The position numbers were made by a program, and so were the translations under genes. From Rhodoferax sp. (lineage in GTDB: Bacteria > Pseudomonadota > Gammaproteobacteria > Burkholderiales > Burkholderiaceae_C): a stretch of 15,154 nucleotides of DNA. The stretch covers positions 1 through 15,154 of the forward strand of contig JAUXQA010000424.1 of NCBI GenBank assembly GCA_030683195.1, in the 5' to 3' direction. Positions 1 to 7,313 of the stretch are shown here, piece by piece (the stretch's first letter is position 1; each line of letters begins with the position of its first letter). The notes below the pieces were generated by a model, which had not been told where the DNA came from, searched no databases, and saw only the letters and a program-made list of their open reading frames with translations.

Positions 1-4
1 GGAG
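1..4 (+). promoter_or_regulatory. Ribosome-binding site of the first SDR gene
   Basis: GGAG lies five bases before the ATG at position 10. It supports that start over the in-frame ATG at 28, which has no comparable purine-rich site in front of it. Everything further upstream, including any promoter, is outside the window. Confidence 0.6.
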
Positions 5-9
5 TTTTC

Positions 10-933
10 ATGAGCAACAACACCCACATGGTCAAAGATAAAGTTGTCGTGGTGACCGGCGCCGGCGGCGGCATTGGCCGCGACATCGCTCTGGCCATGG
101 CGCGCGAAGGCGCCAAAGTGGTGGTCAATGACATTGGCGCGTCGGTGTCCGGCGAAGGCAATGACGCTGGCCCCGCGCAGGCCGTGGTCAACGAAATCAA
201 GGCAATGGGTGGCGAGGCCGTGGCCAACACCGACAGCGTGTCCGAAGCCGCCAGCGCCGGGCGCATCATCCAGACCGCGATCGACGCCTTTGGCCGCATT
301 GATGTGGTGGTCAACAACGCCGGCATCTTGCGCGACCGTTTCTTCCACAAGATGAGCGTGGACGAGTGGGACGCGGTCATCAAGGTGCATCTGTATGGCG
401 CCTTCCATGTCAGCCGGGCTGCGGCGCCGCATTTCAAGGAGCAAGGCTCGGGCAACTACATCCACATGACCTCCACTTCGGGGCTGATTGGCAACTTTGG
501 CCAGGCCAACTACGCGGCGGCCAAGCTGGGCGTGGCGGCGCTGTCAAAGGCGATTGCCGTGGACATGGAGAAATTCAATGTGCGCTCCAACTGCATTGCG
601 CCATTTGCCTGGAGTCGGATGATTGGCTCCATCCCCACCGACACGCCCGAAGAGCAGGCGCGGGTGGACCGCATCAAGCAGATGACCCCGGCCAAGATTG
701 CCCCGCTGGTGGTGTGCCTGGCCAGCGACGAGTCCAGCTACGCCAACGGCCAGATTTTTGCGGTGCGAAATAACGAGATTTTCCTTATCAGCCAGCCGCG
801 CCCGATTCGCTCGGTGCACCGCAGCGAAGGCTGGACGCCCTCCACCGTCGCCAGCCATGCCTTGCCGGCCCTTAAAGCCATGTTTTATCCGCTGGACCGT
901 TCCGGCGATGTGTTCACCTGGGACCCGGAGTAA
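10..933 (+). CDS. SDR-family oxidoreductase, 3-hydroxyacyl-CoA dehydrogenase-like
   Basis: This is a cytoplasmic NAD(P)-dependent short-chain dehydrogenase of 307 residues. The Rossmann cofactor motif TGAGGGIG is at residues 16-23, NNAG at 102-105, and the catalytic set is Ser155, Tyr168 and Lys172 (YxxxK). Asp41 at the end of the second strand suggests NAD rather than NADP. The stretch NFGQANYAAAK around the active site resembles the dehydrogenase part of peroxisomal multifunctional enzyme type 2 (HSD17B4-like), and a tail of about 60 residues after the core also fits that subgroup. From family and context, the likely reaction is oxidation of a beta-hydroxyacyl-CoA to the beta-keto form. The exact substrate is unknown; a hydroxysteroid or other alcohol is possible. 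The gene ends 11 bases before the DUF35 gene and is probably co-transcribed with it. Confidence 0.88.
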   Translation: MSNNTHMVKDKVVVVTGAGGGIGRDIALAMAREGAKVVVNDIGASVSGEGNDAGPAQAVVNEIKAMGGEAVANTDSVSEAASAGRIIQTAIDAFGRIDVVVNNAGILRDRFFHKMSVDEWDAVIKVHLYGAFHVSRAAAPHFKEQGSGNYIHMTSTSGLIGNFGQANYAAAKLGVAALSKAIAVDMEKFNVRSNCIAPFAWSRMIGSIPTDTPEEQARVDRIKQMTPAKIAPLVVCLASDESSYANGQIFAVRNNEIFLISQPRPIRSVHRSEGWTPSTVASHALPALKAMFYPLDRSGDVFTWDPE

Positions 934-944
934 GGAGCCAAACC

Positions 945-1340
945 ATGAGCGATACCTCAGCCACCAACGGCATCCAGGCCCGTTACCAGGCCGAACTGGA
1001 CCGGGGCAAGTTCCTGATCCAGCAGTGCAACAGTTGCGCCAGGCACATCTATTTTCCACGTGAGATCTGCCCGCATTGCGGCAGCGACCAACTCGCCTTG
1101 GTCGCGCCCAGCGGTCTGGGCACCGTGCATGCGGTGACCACCGTGCGCCGTAAGGCGGACCTGGGCGGCGACTACAACGTTTCCCTCATCGACCTGGACG
1201 AAGGCGTGCGCCTGATGAGCCGCGTGGACAACCGCGCCCCCCTGGATGTGAAGATCGACCAGCGCGTGAAAGCGCGCGTGCACATGACCCCTGCCGGCGC
1301 GCTGGTGGTGTTTGATGTGGTGGAAGGCGGTGCCGCATGA
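945..1340 (+). CDS. DUF35 Zn-ribbon/OB-fold protein, partner of the thiolase-fold protein
   Basis: This is a small 131-residue protein. Four cysteines, C28, C31, C42 and C45 (CxxC-10-CxxC), form a rubredoxin-like zinc ribbon. A beta-rich segment follows, from about residue 50 to 125, that fits the OB-fold of the DUF35 family. In known systems DUF35 proteins bind thiolase-fold partners: in archaeal thiolase/HMG-CoA synthase complexes they bridge the enzymes, and in steroid side-chain degradation (ChsH2 with Ltp2) they are needed for aldolase activity. Here the stop codon overlaps the start of the thiolase-fold gene (ATGA at 1337-1340), which suggests coupled translation and a complex. A GGAG site directly after the previous stop codon (934-937) supports the ATG at 945. 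I infer a structural or substrate-guiding role rather than independent catalysis. Confidence 0.88.
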   Translation: MSDTSATNGIQARYQAELDRGKFLIQQCNSCARHIYFPREICPHCGSDQLALVAPSGLGTVHAVTTVRRKADLGGDYNVSLIDLDEGVRLMSRVDNRAPLDVKIDQRVKARVHMTPAGALVVFDVVEGGAA

Positions 1341-2515
1341 GCGCCCACTTGAATGCCCTGCGCGGCAGCGCCGCGATTGCCGGGGTGGGGACCTTCGGGT
1401 GTGGCGAGGCCCCTGGCTTCACCGACATGGAGTTGCTGGTGCGCTCGGCCCGCGCCGCCGTGGCCGATGCCGGCCTGAAGATGAGCGACATTGACGGCCT
1501 GTGCACCGCCAGCGTAGCCGCCACCATGTGGACCATGCCGGTGATTGAGCACCTCGGCATCAACCCGCGTTACATCGACGGCACTATGCTGGGCGGCTCC
1601 AGCTTCATCGCGCACCTGCTGCCCGCCATGCACGCGCTGCAGTCGGGCCAGTGCAATGCGGTGCTGGTGTGTTACGGCAGTGCGCAGCGCTCAGGGGCGT
1701 TCAGCCGCGCCGAGATTGCGCGGGCCCGCAAGTTCCTGGACCCGCAGCCGTTTGAGACGCCCTACGAGCCCATGTCGCCGCCCTCGGCTTATGCGCTGGC
1801 GGCTTCGCGCCACATGCACCAGTTCGGCACCACCCGGCGTGACCTGGCCGAGGTGGCGGTGGCAGCCCGGGGCTGGGCACAGCTCAACCCGGATGCCTTC
1901 ATGCGCGACCCGCTGAGCATTGACGACGTGCTGGGCGCCCGCATGGTGTCGGACCCGCTCTCGGTGCGTGACTGTTGCCTGGTGACCGACGGCGGTGGCG
2001 CCTACGTGCTGGTGCGCGCCGACCGGGCGCGGGACCTGCCGAAGAAACCCATTTATGTGCTGGGCAACGCCACCGCCGTGTGGAACCGGCAGATTTCCAG
2101 CATGCCTGACCTCACCGTGACCGCTGCCAGCCAGTCCGGCCGCGAGGCCTACGCGATGGCGGGCCTGCAGGCCAAAGACATCGACGTGGTGCAGCTGTAT
2201 GACGCCTTCACCATCAACACTATTCTGTTTCTGGAAGACCTGGGTTTCTGCAAAAAAGGCGAGGGTGGTGCGTTTGTGCAAAACGGCGGCATCGCGCCGG
2301 GCGGGCATTTGCCGGTCAACACCAACGGGGGTGGCTTGTCGTGTGTGCACCCGGGCATGTACGGCATCTTTGCCCTGATCGAGGCGGTGCGTCAGTTACG
2401 CGGTGAGGGCGGTGCACGTCAGGTGGCAGGCGCCACCACGGCGCTGGCCCACGGCAACGGCGGCACGCTGTCCAGCCAGTCTACGGCCGTGCTGGGCACC
2501 GCAGATGCCTTGTGA
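1337..2515 (+). CDS. Thiolase-fold lipid-transfer-like protein (SCP2/Ltp type), possible retro-aldolase
   Basis: This 392-residue protein has the thiolase-superfamily layout. GGSS lies at residues 86-89, where thiolases carry the nucleophilic cysteine; YDAFT at 288-292 replaces the usual NEAFA; NTNGGGLS is at 328-335, HPGMYG at 338-343 and HGNGG at 372-376. There is no cysteine between residues 57 and 105, and none in the last motif, where classical thiolases have the acid/base cysteine. Classical Claisen cleavage is therefore doubtful. Members of this subgroup that pair with DUF35 proteins, such as Ltp2 in sterol degradation, cleave beta-hydroxyacyl-CoA by retro-aldol chemistry. By analogy this protein plus its neighbour may be a C-C lyase, but that is inference. 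The start overlaps the DUF35 stop by four bases. Confidence is high for the fold and modest for the reaction. Confidence 0.87.
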   Translation: MSAHLNALRGSAAIAGVGTFGCGEAPGFTDMELLVRSARAAVADAGLKMSDIDGLCTASVAATMWTMPVIEHLGINPRYIDGTMLGGSSFIAHLLPAMHALQSGQCNAVLVCYGSAQRSGAFSRAEIARARKFLDPQPFETPYEPMSPPSAYALAASRHMHQFGTTRRDLAEVAVAARGWAQLNPDAFMRDPLSIDDVLGARMVSDPLSVRDCCLVTDGGGAYVLVRADRARDLPKKPIYVLGNATAVWNRQISSMPDLTVTAASQSGREAYAMAGLQAKDIDVVQLYDAFTINTILFLEDLGFCKKGEGGAFVQNGGIAPGGHLPVNTNGGGLSCVHPGMYGIFALIEAVRQLRGEGGARQVAGATTALAHGNGGTLSSQSTAVLGTADAL

Positions 2516-2578
2516 TAATTGCTATTAAATAAATAGCTACTCAGGCAATTAAAACGACGGCTAGAGGCCAATTTAGCT
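2516..2578. repeat. Candidate dispersed intergenic repeat with hairpins
   Basis: The 91-base gap between the thiolase-fold and acyl-CoA dehydrogenase genes is AT-rich compared with its flanks. It holds a perfect hairpin, GCTATT-AAATA-AATAGC, at 2521-2537, and a second inverted pair, GCTA (2560-2563) with TAGC (2574-2577), around GAGGCC. The pattern of a GCTATT...AATAGCTAC element followed by GGCTAGAGGCCAATTT resembles a short repeat I recall between genes in many Comamonadaceae genomes. That recollection could not be checked here. I see no second copy in this window. It could attenuate or process the transcript between the two genes; no run of T follows either hairpin, so it is not an obvious terminator. 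Confidence 0.55.
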
Positions 2579-2606
2579 TAAAAAATCCTTAAAAGGACCC
2601 TGATCC

Positions 2607-3761
2607 ATGATTCGCGACTCTGAAACGCTCAATGTTCTGCTCGACACTGTCAACCGCTTCGTGCGGGAGCGGCTGGTGCCGGTGGAGGCCCAGGTGGCCG
2701 AGACGGATGAAATTCCGCAAGACATTGTGGACGACATGAAGCAAATGGGCCTGTTTGGCCTGACCGTGCCCGAGCAATATGGCGGCCTGGACCTGACCAT
2801 GGAAGAGGAGGTGATGGTCATGCTCGCCATGGGCCAGACCTCCCCGTGCTTTCGCTCCCTGTTCGGCACCACGGTGGGCATTGGTTCCTTGGGCATCCTG
2901 TTTGACGGTACCGAGGACCAAAAGGCCAAGTACCTGCCCAAGCTGGCCACCGGTGAGTTGATTGCCTCGTTTGCGCTGACCGAGCCGGGTGCCGGGTCGG
3001 ACGCGGCTTCGCTCACCACCACCGCGATTCTGGACGGGGACCACTACGTGGTGAACGGCACCAAGCGTTACATCACCAACTCGCCCCACGCCGGCATCTT
3101 TACTCTGATGGCGCGCACCAACCCGGCCGACAAGGGCGCCAGCGGCGTGTCGGCTTTCATTGTGGAAGCCACCACGCCCGGCATCACCATCGGCAAGGTG
3201 GACAAGAAAATGGGCCAGCGCGGCGCCCACACGGCCGATGTGATTTTCGAGAACTGCCGCGTGCCGGTGAGCCAGCTCATGGGCGGCAAAGAAGGGCAGG
3301 GCTTCAAAACCGCCATGAAGGTGCTGGAGAAAGGCCGCATCCACATTGCTGCCATTTGTGTGGGCGTGGCCGAGCGCATGTTGCGCGACGCGCTGAACTA
3401 CGCCATTGACCGCAAGCAGTTTGGGCAGCCCATTGCCGAGTTTCAGCTGGTGCAAGCCATGCTGGCCGACAGCCAGGCGGAGCTGTATGCCGCCCGCTGC
3501 ATGGTGATTGACGCCGCGCGCAAGCGCGACGAGGGCCTGAATGTGGCCACCGAGGCGTCGTGCTGCAAGCTGTTTGCCTCCGAGATGTGTGGCCGTGTGG
3601 CTGACCGTGCAGTGCAGATTTTTGGTGGAGCCGGTTACCTGAGCGAGTACGGCATTGAGCGGTTTTACCGCGACGTGCGCCTGTTCCGCCTGTACGAGGG
3701 CACCAGCCAGATCCAGCAGATTGTGATTGCCCGCAACATGGTGCGCGAAGCCAAGCGCTGA
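2607..3761 (+). CDS. Acyl-CoA dehydrogenase
   Basis: This is a full-length 384-residue flavoenzyme of the acyl-CoA dehydrogenase family. It forms the alpha-beta double bond of an acyl-CoA using FAD, with electrons passing to electron-transfer flavoprotein. Visible marks are the signature FALTEPGAGSD at 122-132, the beta-barrel middle domain at about 120-230, the FAD-contact motif QIFGGAGY at 337-344, and YEGTSQIQ at 363-370. Glu364 in the last motif sits at the usual catalytic-base position of short and medium-chain members. The chain-length preference is not readable from sequence. The start is supported by AGGA at 2594-2597, nine bases before the ATG. In this gene run it would provide the first oxidation step after CoA activation. 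A matching enoyl-CoA hydratase is not in the window. Confidence 0.93.
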   Translation: MIRDSETLNVLLDTVNRFVRERLVPVEAQVAETDEIPQDIVDDMKQMGLFGLTVPEQYGGLDLTMEEEVMVMLAMGQTSPCFRSLFGTTVGIGSLGILFDGTEDQKAKYLPKLATGELIASFALTEPGAGSDAASLTTTAILDGDHYVVNGTKRYITNSPHAGIFTLMARTNPADKGASGVSAFIVEATTPGITIGKVDKKMGQRGAHTADVIFENCRVPVSQLMGGKEGQGFKTAMKVLEKGRIHIAAICVGVAERMLRDALNYAIDRKQFGQPIAEFQLVQAMLADSQAELYAARCMVIDAARKRDEGLNVATEASCCKLFASEMCGRVADRAVQIFGGAGYLSEYGIERFYRDVRLFRLYEGTSQIQQIVIARNMVREAKR

Positions 3762-3802
3762 GCCTGCTGCCCATTTTTTTCACCACCCAAAGAGGAGACA
3801 TC

Positions 3803-4783
3803 ATGAAAAATACCCTGACCCGCCGAACCGTTCTCACCGCTGCCGCCCTGGCCGCCACCCTGGCCGCTGGCCCGGCTCTGGCGCAGGCCAGCTTTCCCGG
3901 CAGCCAGCCGATCAAGCTCATCGTGCCTTACCCCGCAGGTGGCGCCACCGACATCCTGGCGCGCATGATGGCGCAGAAGCTGGGCGAGGCTTGGTCCGCC
4001 AATATTCTGGTGGAGAACAAGCCGGGCGCCGGCGGCACCATTGGCAACAACTTTGTCGCCAAGGCCGCACCGGACGGCAATACAGTGCTGCTGGCCATCA
4101 CCGCCATCATCCAGCAGCCGTCCCTCATGACGCTGCCTTATGACCCGCTCAAGGACTTCGCGCCCATCACCCAGGTGGCCAAAAGCCCCAGCATGTTTGC
4201 CGTACCCTTGAATTCACCGGCCAGCAACCTCAAGGACTTCGTGGCGCAGGTCAAGGCCAGCCCGGGTAAATTCAACTTTGGCAGTTACGGTGCTGGCACG
4301 TCGTCGCACATTCAGGGCTCCCTCCTGAACATGCAGGCCGGGCTGGACATGGTGCATGTGCCGTTTCAGGGGGCGGCCCCCTTGGTCACCAACATGATCG
4401 GAGGGCAATTGACCTCCGCCTTTATTGACAGTGCATCGGCCCGGGCGCACCTCAAGTCCCTCAAGCCATTGGCGGTGACTGGCACCCAGCGCATGCCGGC
4501 CTTGCCCGATGTGCCCACCTTCAAGGAGTTGGGCTATCACTCGTTTGATCCGATTGGCTGGTTTGCCATGTTTTTACCTGCCAGCACGCCTGCCGCCATC
4601 GTGAGCAAATACAACGAAGAAGCCAATCGCATCCTGCGCCAGCCCGATGTGATTGCCAAAATTGAAGGCCTGGGCCTGTGGGTCGGTGGTGGCAAGCCCG
4701 AAGAGCTGGCGCAAATCGTCAAGGATGACGCAGCGGTTTACGCCAGGATCATCAAGGACGCTGACATCAAACTCAACAAATGA
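3803..4783 (+). CDS. Bug/TctC-family periplasmic solute receptor (first of three)
   Basis: This 326-residue secreted binding protein belongs to the Bug (TctC-like) receptors of tripartite tricarboxylate-type transport. The signal peptide has a basic start with Arg-Arg at 7-8, a hydrophobic core from about 9 to 22, and a likely cleavage after Ala27 (ALA) or Ala29. The mature protein begins with the typical strand and loop LIVPYPAGGATD (39-50), followed by ENKPGAGGTIG (71-81). Bug proteins usually bind small carboxylates or amides through a water network. Here the receptor sits inside an acyl-CoA catabolic gene run, so its ligand is plausibly the pathway substrate, which is an inference. No TctA/TctB membrane partners are visible. 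AGGAGACA at 3793-3800 fixes the start. The end overlaps a possible upstream start of the next gene. Confidence 0.92.
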   Translation: MKNTLTRRTVLTAAALAATLAAGPALAQASFPGSQPIKLIVPYPAGGATDILARMMAQKLGEAWSANILVENKPGAGGTIGNNFVAKAAPDGNTVLLAITAIIQQPSLMTLPYDPLKDFAPITQVAKSPSMFAVPLNSPASNLKDFVAQVKASPGKFNFGSYGAGTSSHIQGSLLNMQAGLDMVHVPFQGAAPLVTNMIGGQLTSAFIDSASARAHLKSLKPLAVTGTQRMPALPDVPTFKELGYHSFDPIGWFAMFLPASTPAAIVSKYNEEANRILRQPDVIAKIEGLGLWVGGGKPEELAQIVKDDAAVYARIIKDADIKLNK

Positions 4784-4827
4784 GCCCGATCGCCATCGCC
4801 AGACGCGCTCTGTCTGAGACTCCCGCC

Positions 4828-5802
4828 ATGAAAACCCGCGTCACCGAGTTGCTTGGCATTCGCTTTCCCATATTGCAGGGCGGCATGCAGTGGGTCGGCA
4901 AGGCGGAGCTGGTGGCGGCCGTCTCCAATGCCGGTGGCCTGGGCATGGTGACGGCACTCACACAGCCCACGCCTGAGTTGCTGGCGCGGGAGATTGAGCG
5001 CACGCGGGGCCTCACCGATCAGCCTTTTGGAGTCAACCTCACCATCTTGCCCAGCATCAAACCCCCGCCCTACGGCGAGTACCTTGATGCCATCATTCAG
5101 GGCGGTATCCGGATCGTGGAGACCGCAGGCAACAGCCCCAAGGACTTCATTGCCCGCATGAAGGCGCATGGCATCACCATCGTGCACAAGTGCACCACGG
5201 TACGCCACGCGCTGTCGGCCGAGCGCAACGGGGTGGATATTGTGAGCATCGACGGTTTTGAGTGCGCCGGCCACCCGGGCGAGGACGATGTGTCCGGGCT
5301 GGTGCTGATTCCGCTGGCGGTGCGCGCCCTGAAGATTCCCGTGGTGGCCTCCGGCGGCATTGCCGACGGGCGGGGCCTGGCGGCCGCATTCGCGCTGGGT
5401 GCCGAGGGCATCAACATGGGCACGCGCTTCTTTGCCACACAAGAGGCGCCCGTGCACGACAACATCAAGCAGGCGCTGGTGGCAGCCTCTGAGCGGGACA
5501 CGCGCCTGATGTTTCGCACGCTCAACAACACCACGCGTGCGCTGCGCAATGCTGTGTCGGACGAAGTCGTGGCCACCGAGCGCCGCTCGGGCGGCTGCAC
5601 GTTTGAGGACATTCGCCACCTGGTCGCCGGTGCGCGCGGGCGCGACGCCTTGCTGTCTGGAGACACCCAGGGCGGCGTGATTGCCGCAGGGCAGGTGGTG
5701 GGGCTGATTGACGATATTCCCACCTGTGCCGAGCTGATCGAACGCATGGTGGCAGAGTGCCGTACCCAACTGCGCACCACCGGCCGCTGGGCCGGTATTT
5801 GA
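4828..5802 (+). CDS. Nitronate monooxygenase-like FMN protein (NPD family)
   Basis: This is a TIM-barrel FMN enzyme of the 2-nitropropane dioxygenase/nitronate monooxygenase family, 324 residues from this start. Visible motifs are ILQGGM (15-20) near the N-terminus, SNAGGLGM (33-40), ETAGNSP (98-104), GFECAGHPG (143-151) with His149 at the family's catalytic position, and the phosphate-binding ASGGIADGRG (174-183) and MGTRF (197-201). I chose the ATG at 4828 because MKTRVTELLGI is the usual family N-terminus. An in-frame ATG at 4780 overlaps the previous stop codon (ATGA) and would add 16 residues, so coupled translation from there is possible. Neither start has a strong ribosome-binding site. 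Related proteins include FabK-type enoyl reductases, so a role on an unsaturated acyl-CoA cannot be excluded. True nitronate activity is unproven. Confidence 0.85.
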   Translation: MKTRVTELLGIRFPILQGGMQWVGKAELVAAVSNAGGLGMVTALTQPTPELLAREIERTRGLTDQPFGVNLTILPSIKPPPYGEYLDAIIQGGIRIVETAGNSPKDFIARMKAHGITIVHKCTTVRHALSAERNGVDIVSIDGFECAGHPGEDDVSGLVLIPLAVRALKIPVVASGGIADGRGLAAAFALGAEGINMGTRFFATQEAPVHDNIKQALVAASERDTRLMFRTLNNTTRALRNAVSDEVVATERRSGGCTFEDIRHLVAGARGRDALLSGDTQGGVIAAGQVVGLIDDIPTCAELIERMVAECRTQLRTTGRWAGI

Positions 5803-5837
5803 TTGAGTCCACTTACTTCTATTTCAACGAGATCGTC

Positions 5838-6254
5838 ATGGATACACAAATTAACCCGCCCCCGGTGGATACCTCGAATTTATTCAACCAGGTGGGTTTC
5901 AACCGGCTGCTGGACCTCAGGCGCGAGTTTGCCGAAGGCGGCGTGGCGCGCCTGGTGCTGCAAGCCCGGCCCGAACTCACCAACAACCACCTGGCGGTGC
6001 ATGGCGGTGTGGTCATGACCATGCTGGATGGCGCGATGTCGAGCGCGGCGCTGTCCAAGTCTGGCTTCACGCGGGCGGTTGTCACCATCGATATGTCCAC
6101 CAGCTTCATCAAGCCGGCCAAGGGTCGGCTGGTGGCGCATGGCGTGGCGGTGGGTGGAGGCAAGTCAATTTGCTTTTGCGAGGCCCGCATTGAAGACGAA
6201 GACGGTGATCTGGTTGCCCGTGCGCTGGGCACTTTCAAGTACGTGAATCCGTAG
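5838..6254 (+). CDS. PaaI-family hotdog acyl-CoA thioesterase (first copy)
   Basis: This 138-residue single hotdog-fold protein matches the PaaI/YbgC-like thioesterase group, which hydrolyses acyl-CoA or aryl-CoA esters to the free acid and CoA, usually as a tetramer in the cytoplasm. The marks are HGG at 55-57 followed by Asp64 on the central helix (HGG-6-D), which is the usual catalytic arrangement, and a C-terminal strand ARALGTFKYV. The ATG at 5838 lies 35 bases after the preceding gene and has only a weak purine stretch in front. A second, clearly related thioesterase is encoded at 8787-9263 on the other strand; the two share the pattern SIC(F/Y)CE and a closing (A/G)TF(K/R)(Y/F)(V/I)N. 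It probably rescues CoA from dead-end esters of the pathway. Confidence 0.88.
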   Translation: MDTQINPPPVDTSNLFNQVGFNRLLDLRREFAEGGVARLVLQARPELTNNHLAVHGGVVMTMLDGAMSSAALSKSGFTRAVVTIDMSTSFIKPAKGRLVAHGVAVGGGKSICFCEARIEDEDGDLVARALGTFKYVNP

Positions 6255-6308
6255 CCACCCGGGCGACGCACCGCTCTTGGCCCATTATTTTTACAACAGG
6301 AGACAAAC

Positions 6309-7313
6309 ATGAACCCATCAGACCTCTCAAAAAATACAACCCGGCGCACGGCCGTCAGCATTGTCATGGGCTTGCTGGCTCTGGCACCACTGGCCAGCCT
6401 GGCTCAGGCGCAGGCGCCGGCGTCATCCGGCCAAGTGGTGAAGCTGGTGGTGGGTTACGCGGCGGGCGGTCCGGTGGATGCGGCGGCGCGGCTGTTTGCC
6501 CCTGCCTTGGCGCGGGAACTGGGCCAGCCGGTGGTGGTGGACAACCGGCCTGGCGCGGGCGGCGCCATGGGCGGGGACTCGGTGGCCAAGGCCGTGCCCA
6601 ACGGGCTGCTGTTCTTCTTTGCGGCCAGCCCCACCATCACCATCAGCCCGCACATTCTCAAGTCCATGCCATTTGATCCGGCCAAAGACCTGACGGCAGT
6701 TGCGCCGATTTTGAGTTACTACAACGTGCTGGTGGCCAACAAGGCCCAGCCCTTCAAGACCGTGCCGGAGCTGGTGGCCCACGCCAAAGCCAACCCAGGC
6801 AAGGTGGCCTACGGCTCGGCAGGCATGGGCGCGTCCAACCACCTCAGTGGCGAGCTGTTTGCCCTGCGCACCGGCACGCAGCTGGTGCATGTGCCTTACA
6901 AGGGCAACGCGCCTGCCATGACCGATGTGATTGGTGGCCAGATCAGCATGATGTTTGACATCATCGGCAGCGCCCGCAACTACATTGCGTCGGGGCGAGT
7001 GCAGCCTGTGGCGGTGACCTCGCGTGATCGCAATCCCTCCCTGCCCGGCGTGCCCACCATGCGCGAGGCCGGCATTGCTGACTACGAAGTGGGTGGCTGG
7101 TATGGCTTGTACGGCCCGGCCAAGTTGCCTGCAGATATTGTGGCCCGCGTCAGTGAGGCCACCCAAAGGGCACTGGCTCACGACGACCTGAAAAACAAGC
7201 TGGTTGAGCAAGGTTATGAACTTTGGACTGGCACACCCCAGATGCTGTCCGAGCGTGCCGCGCGCGAGCTGGCCCTGTGGGCCACGGTGACCAAAGGCAT
7301 CGAAGTTCAATGA
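6309..7313 (+). CDS. Bug/TctC-family periplasmic solute receptor (second of three)
   Basis: This is a 334-residue secreted binding protein of the Bug family. The signal peptide carries Arg-Arg at 12-13, a hydrophobic stretch from about 15 to 31, and cleavage is likely after Ala34 or Ala36 (AQA). Family motifs in the mature part are VGYAAGGPVD (48-57) and DNRPGAGGAMG (78-88), with VPYKG near the middle and LPGVPT in the second lobe. The ribosome-binding site AGGAGACA (6298-6305) is the same octamer used by the other two Bug genes. The stop codon overlaps the ATG of the acyl-CoA ligase gene (ATGA, 7310-7313), so receptor and ligase are likely made together. That suggests the ligand is the acid the ligase activates, which is an inference from context. 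Confidence 0.92.
   Translation: MNPSDLSKNTTRRTAVSIVMGLLALAPLASLAQAQAPASSGQVVKLVVGYAAGGPVDAAARLFAPALARELGQPVVVDNRPGAGGAMGGDSVAKAVPNGLLFFFAASPTITISPHILKSMPFDPAKDLTAVAPILSYYNVLVANKAQPFKTVPELVAHAKANPGKVAYGSAGMGASNHLSGELFALRTGTQLVHVPYKGNAPAMTDVIGGQISMMFDIIGSARNYIASGRVQPVAVTSRDRNPSLPGVPTMREAGIADYEVGGWYGLYGPAKLPADIVARVSEATQRALAHDDLKNKLVEQGYELWTGTPQMLSERAARELALWATVTKGIEVQ

Noticed and set aside
2589..3455. 288-codon minus-strand frame across the acyl-CoA dehydrogenase
   Set aside because: It is antisense to an intact, motif-complete gene and has no features of its own.
3769..3780. T-run after the acyl-CoA dehydrogenase as an intrinsic terminator
   Set aside because: No GC-rich stem precedes the T-run, and the next gene follows within 41 bases in the same direction.
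4738..5769. 343-codon minus-strand frame across the nitronate-monooxygenase-like gene
   Set aside because: It is a mirror frame of a well-supported gene, with no family motif and no ribosome-binding site.
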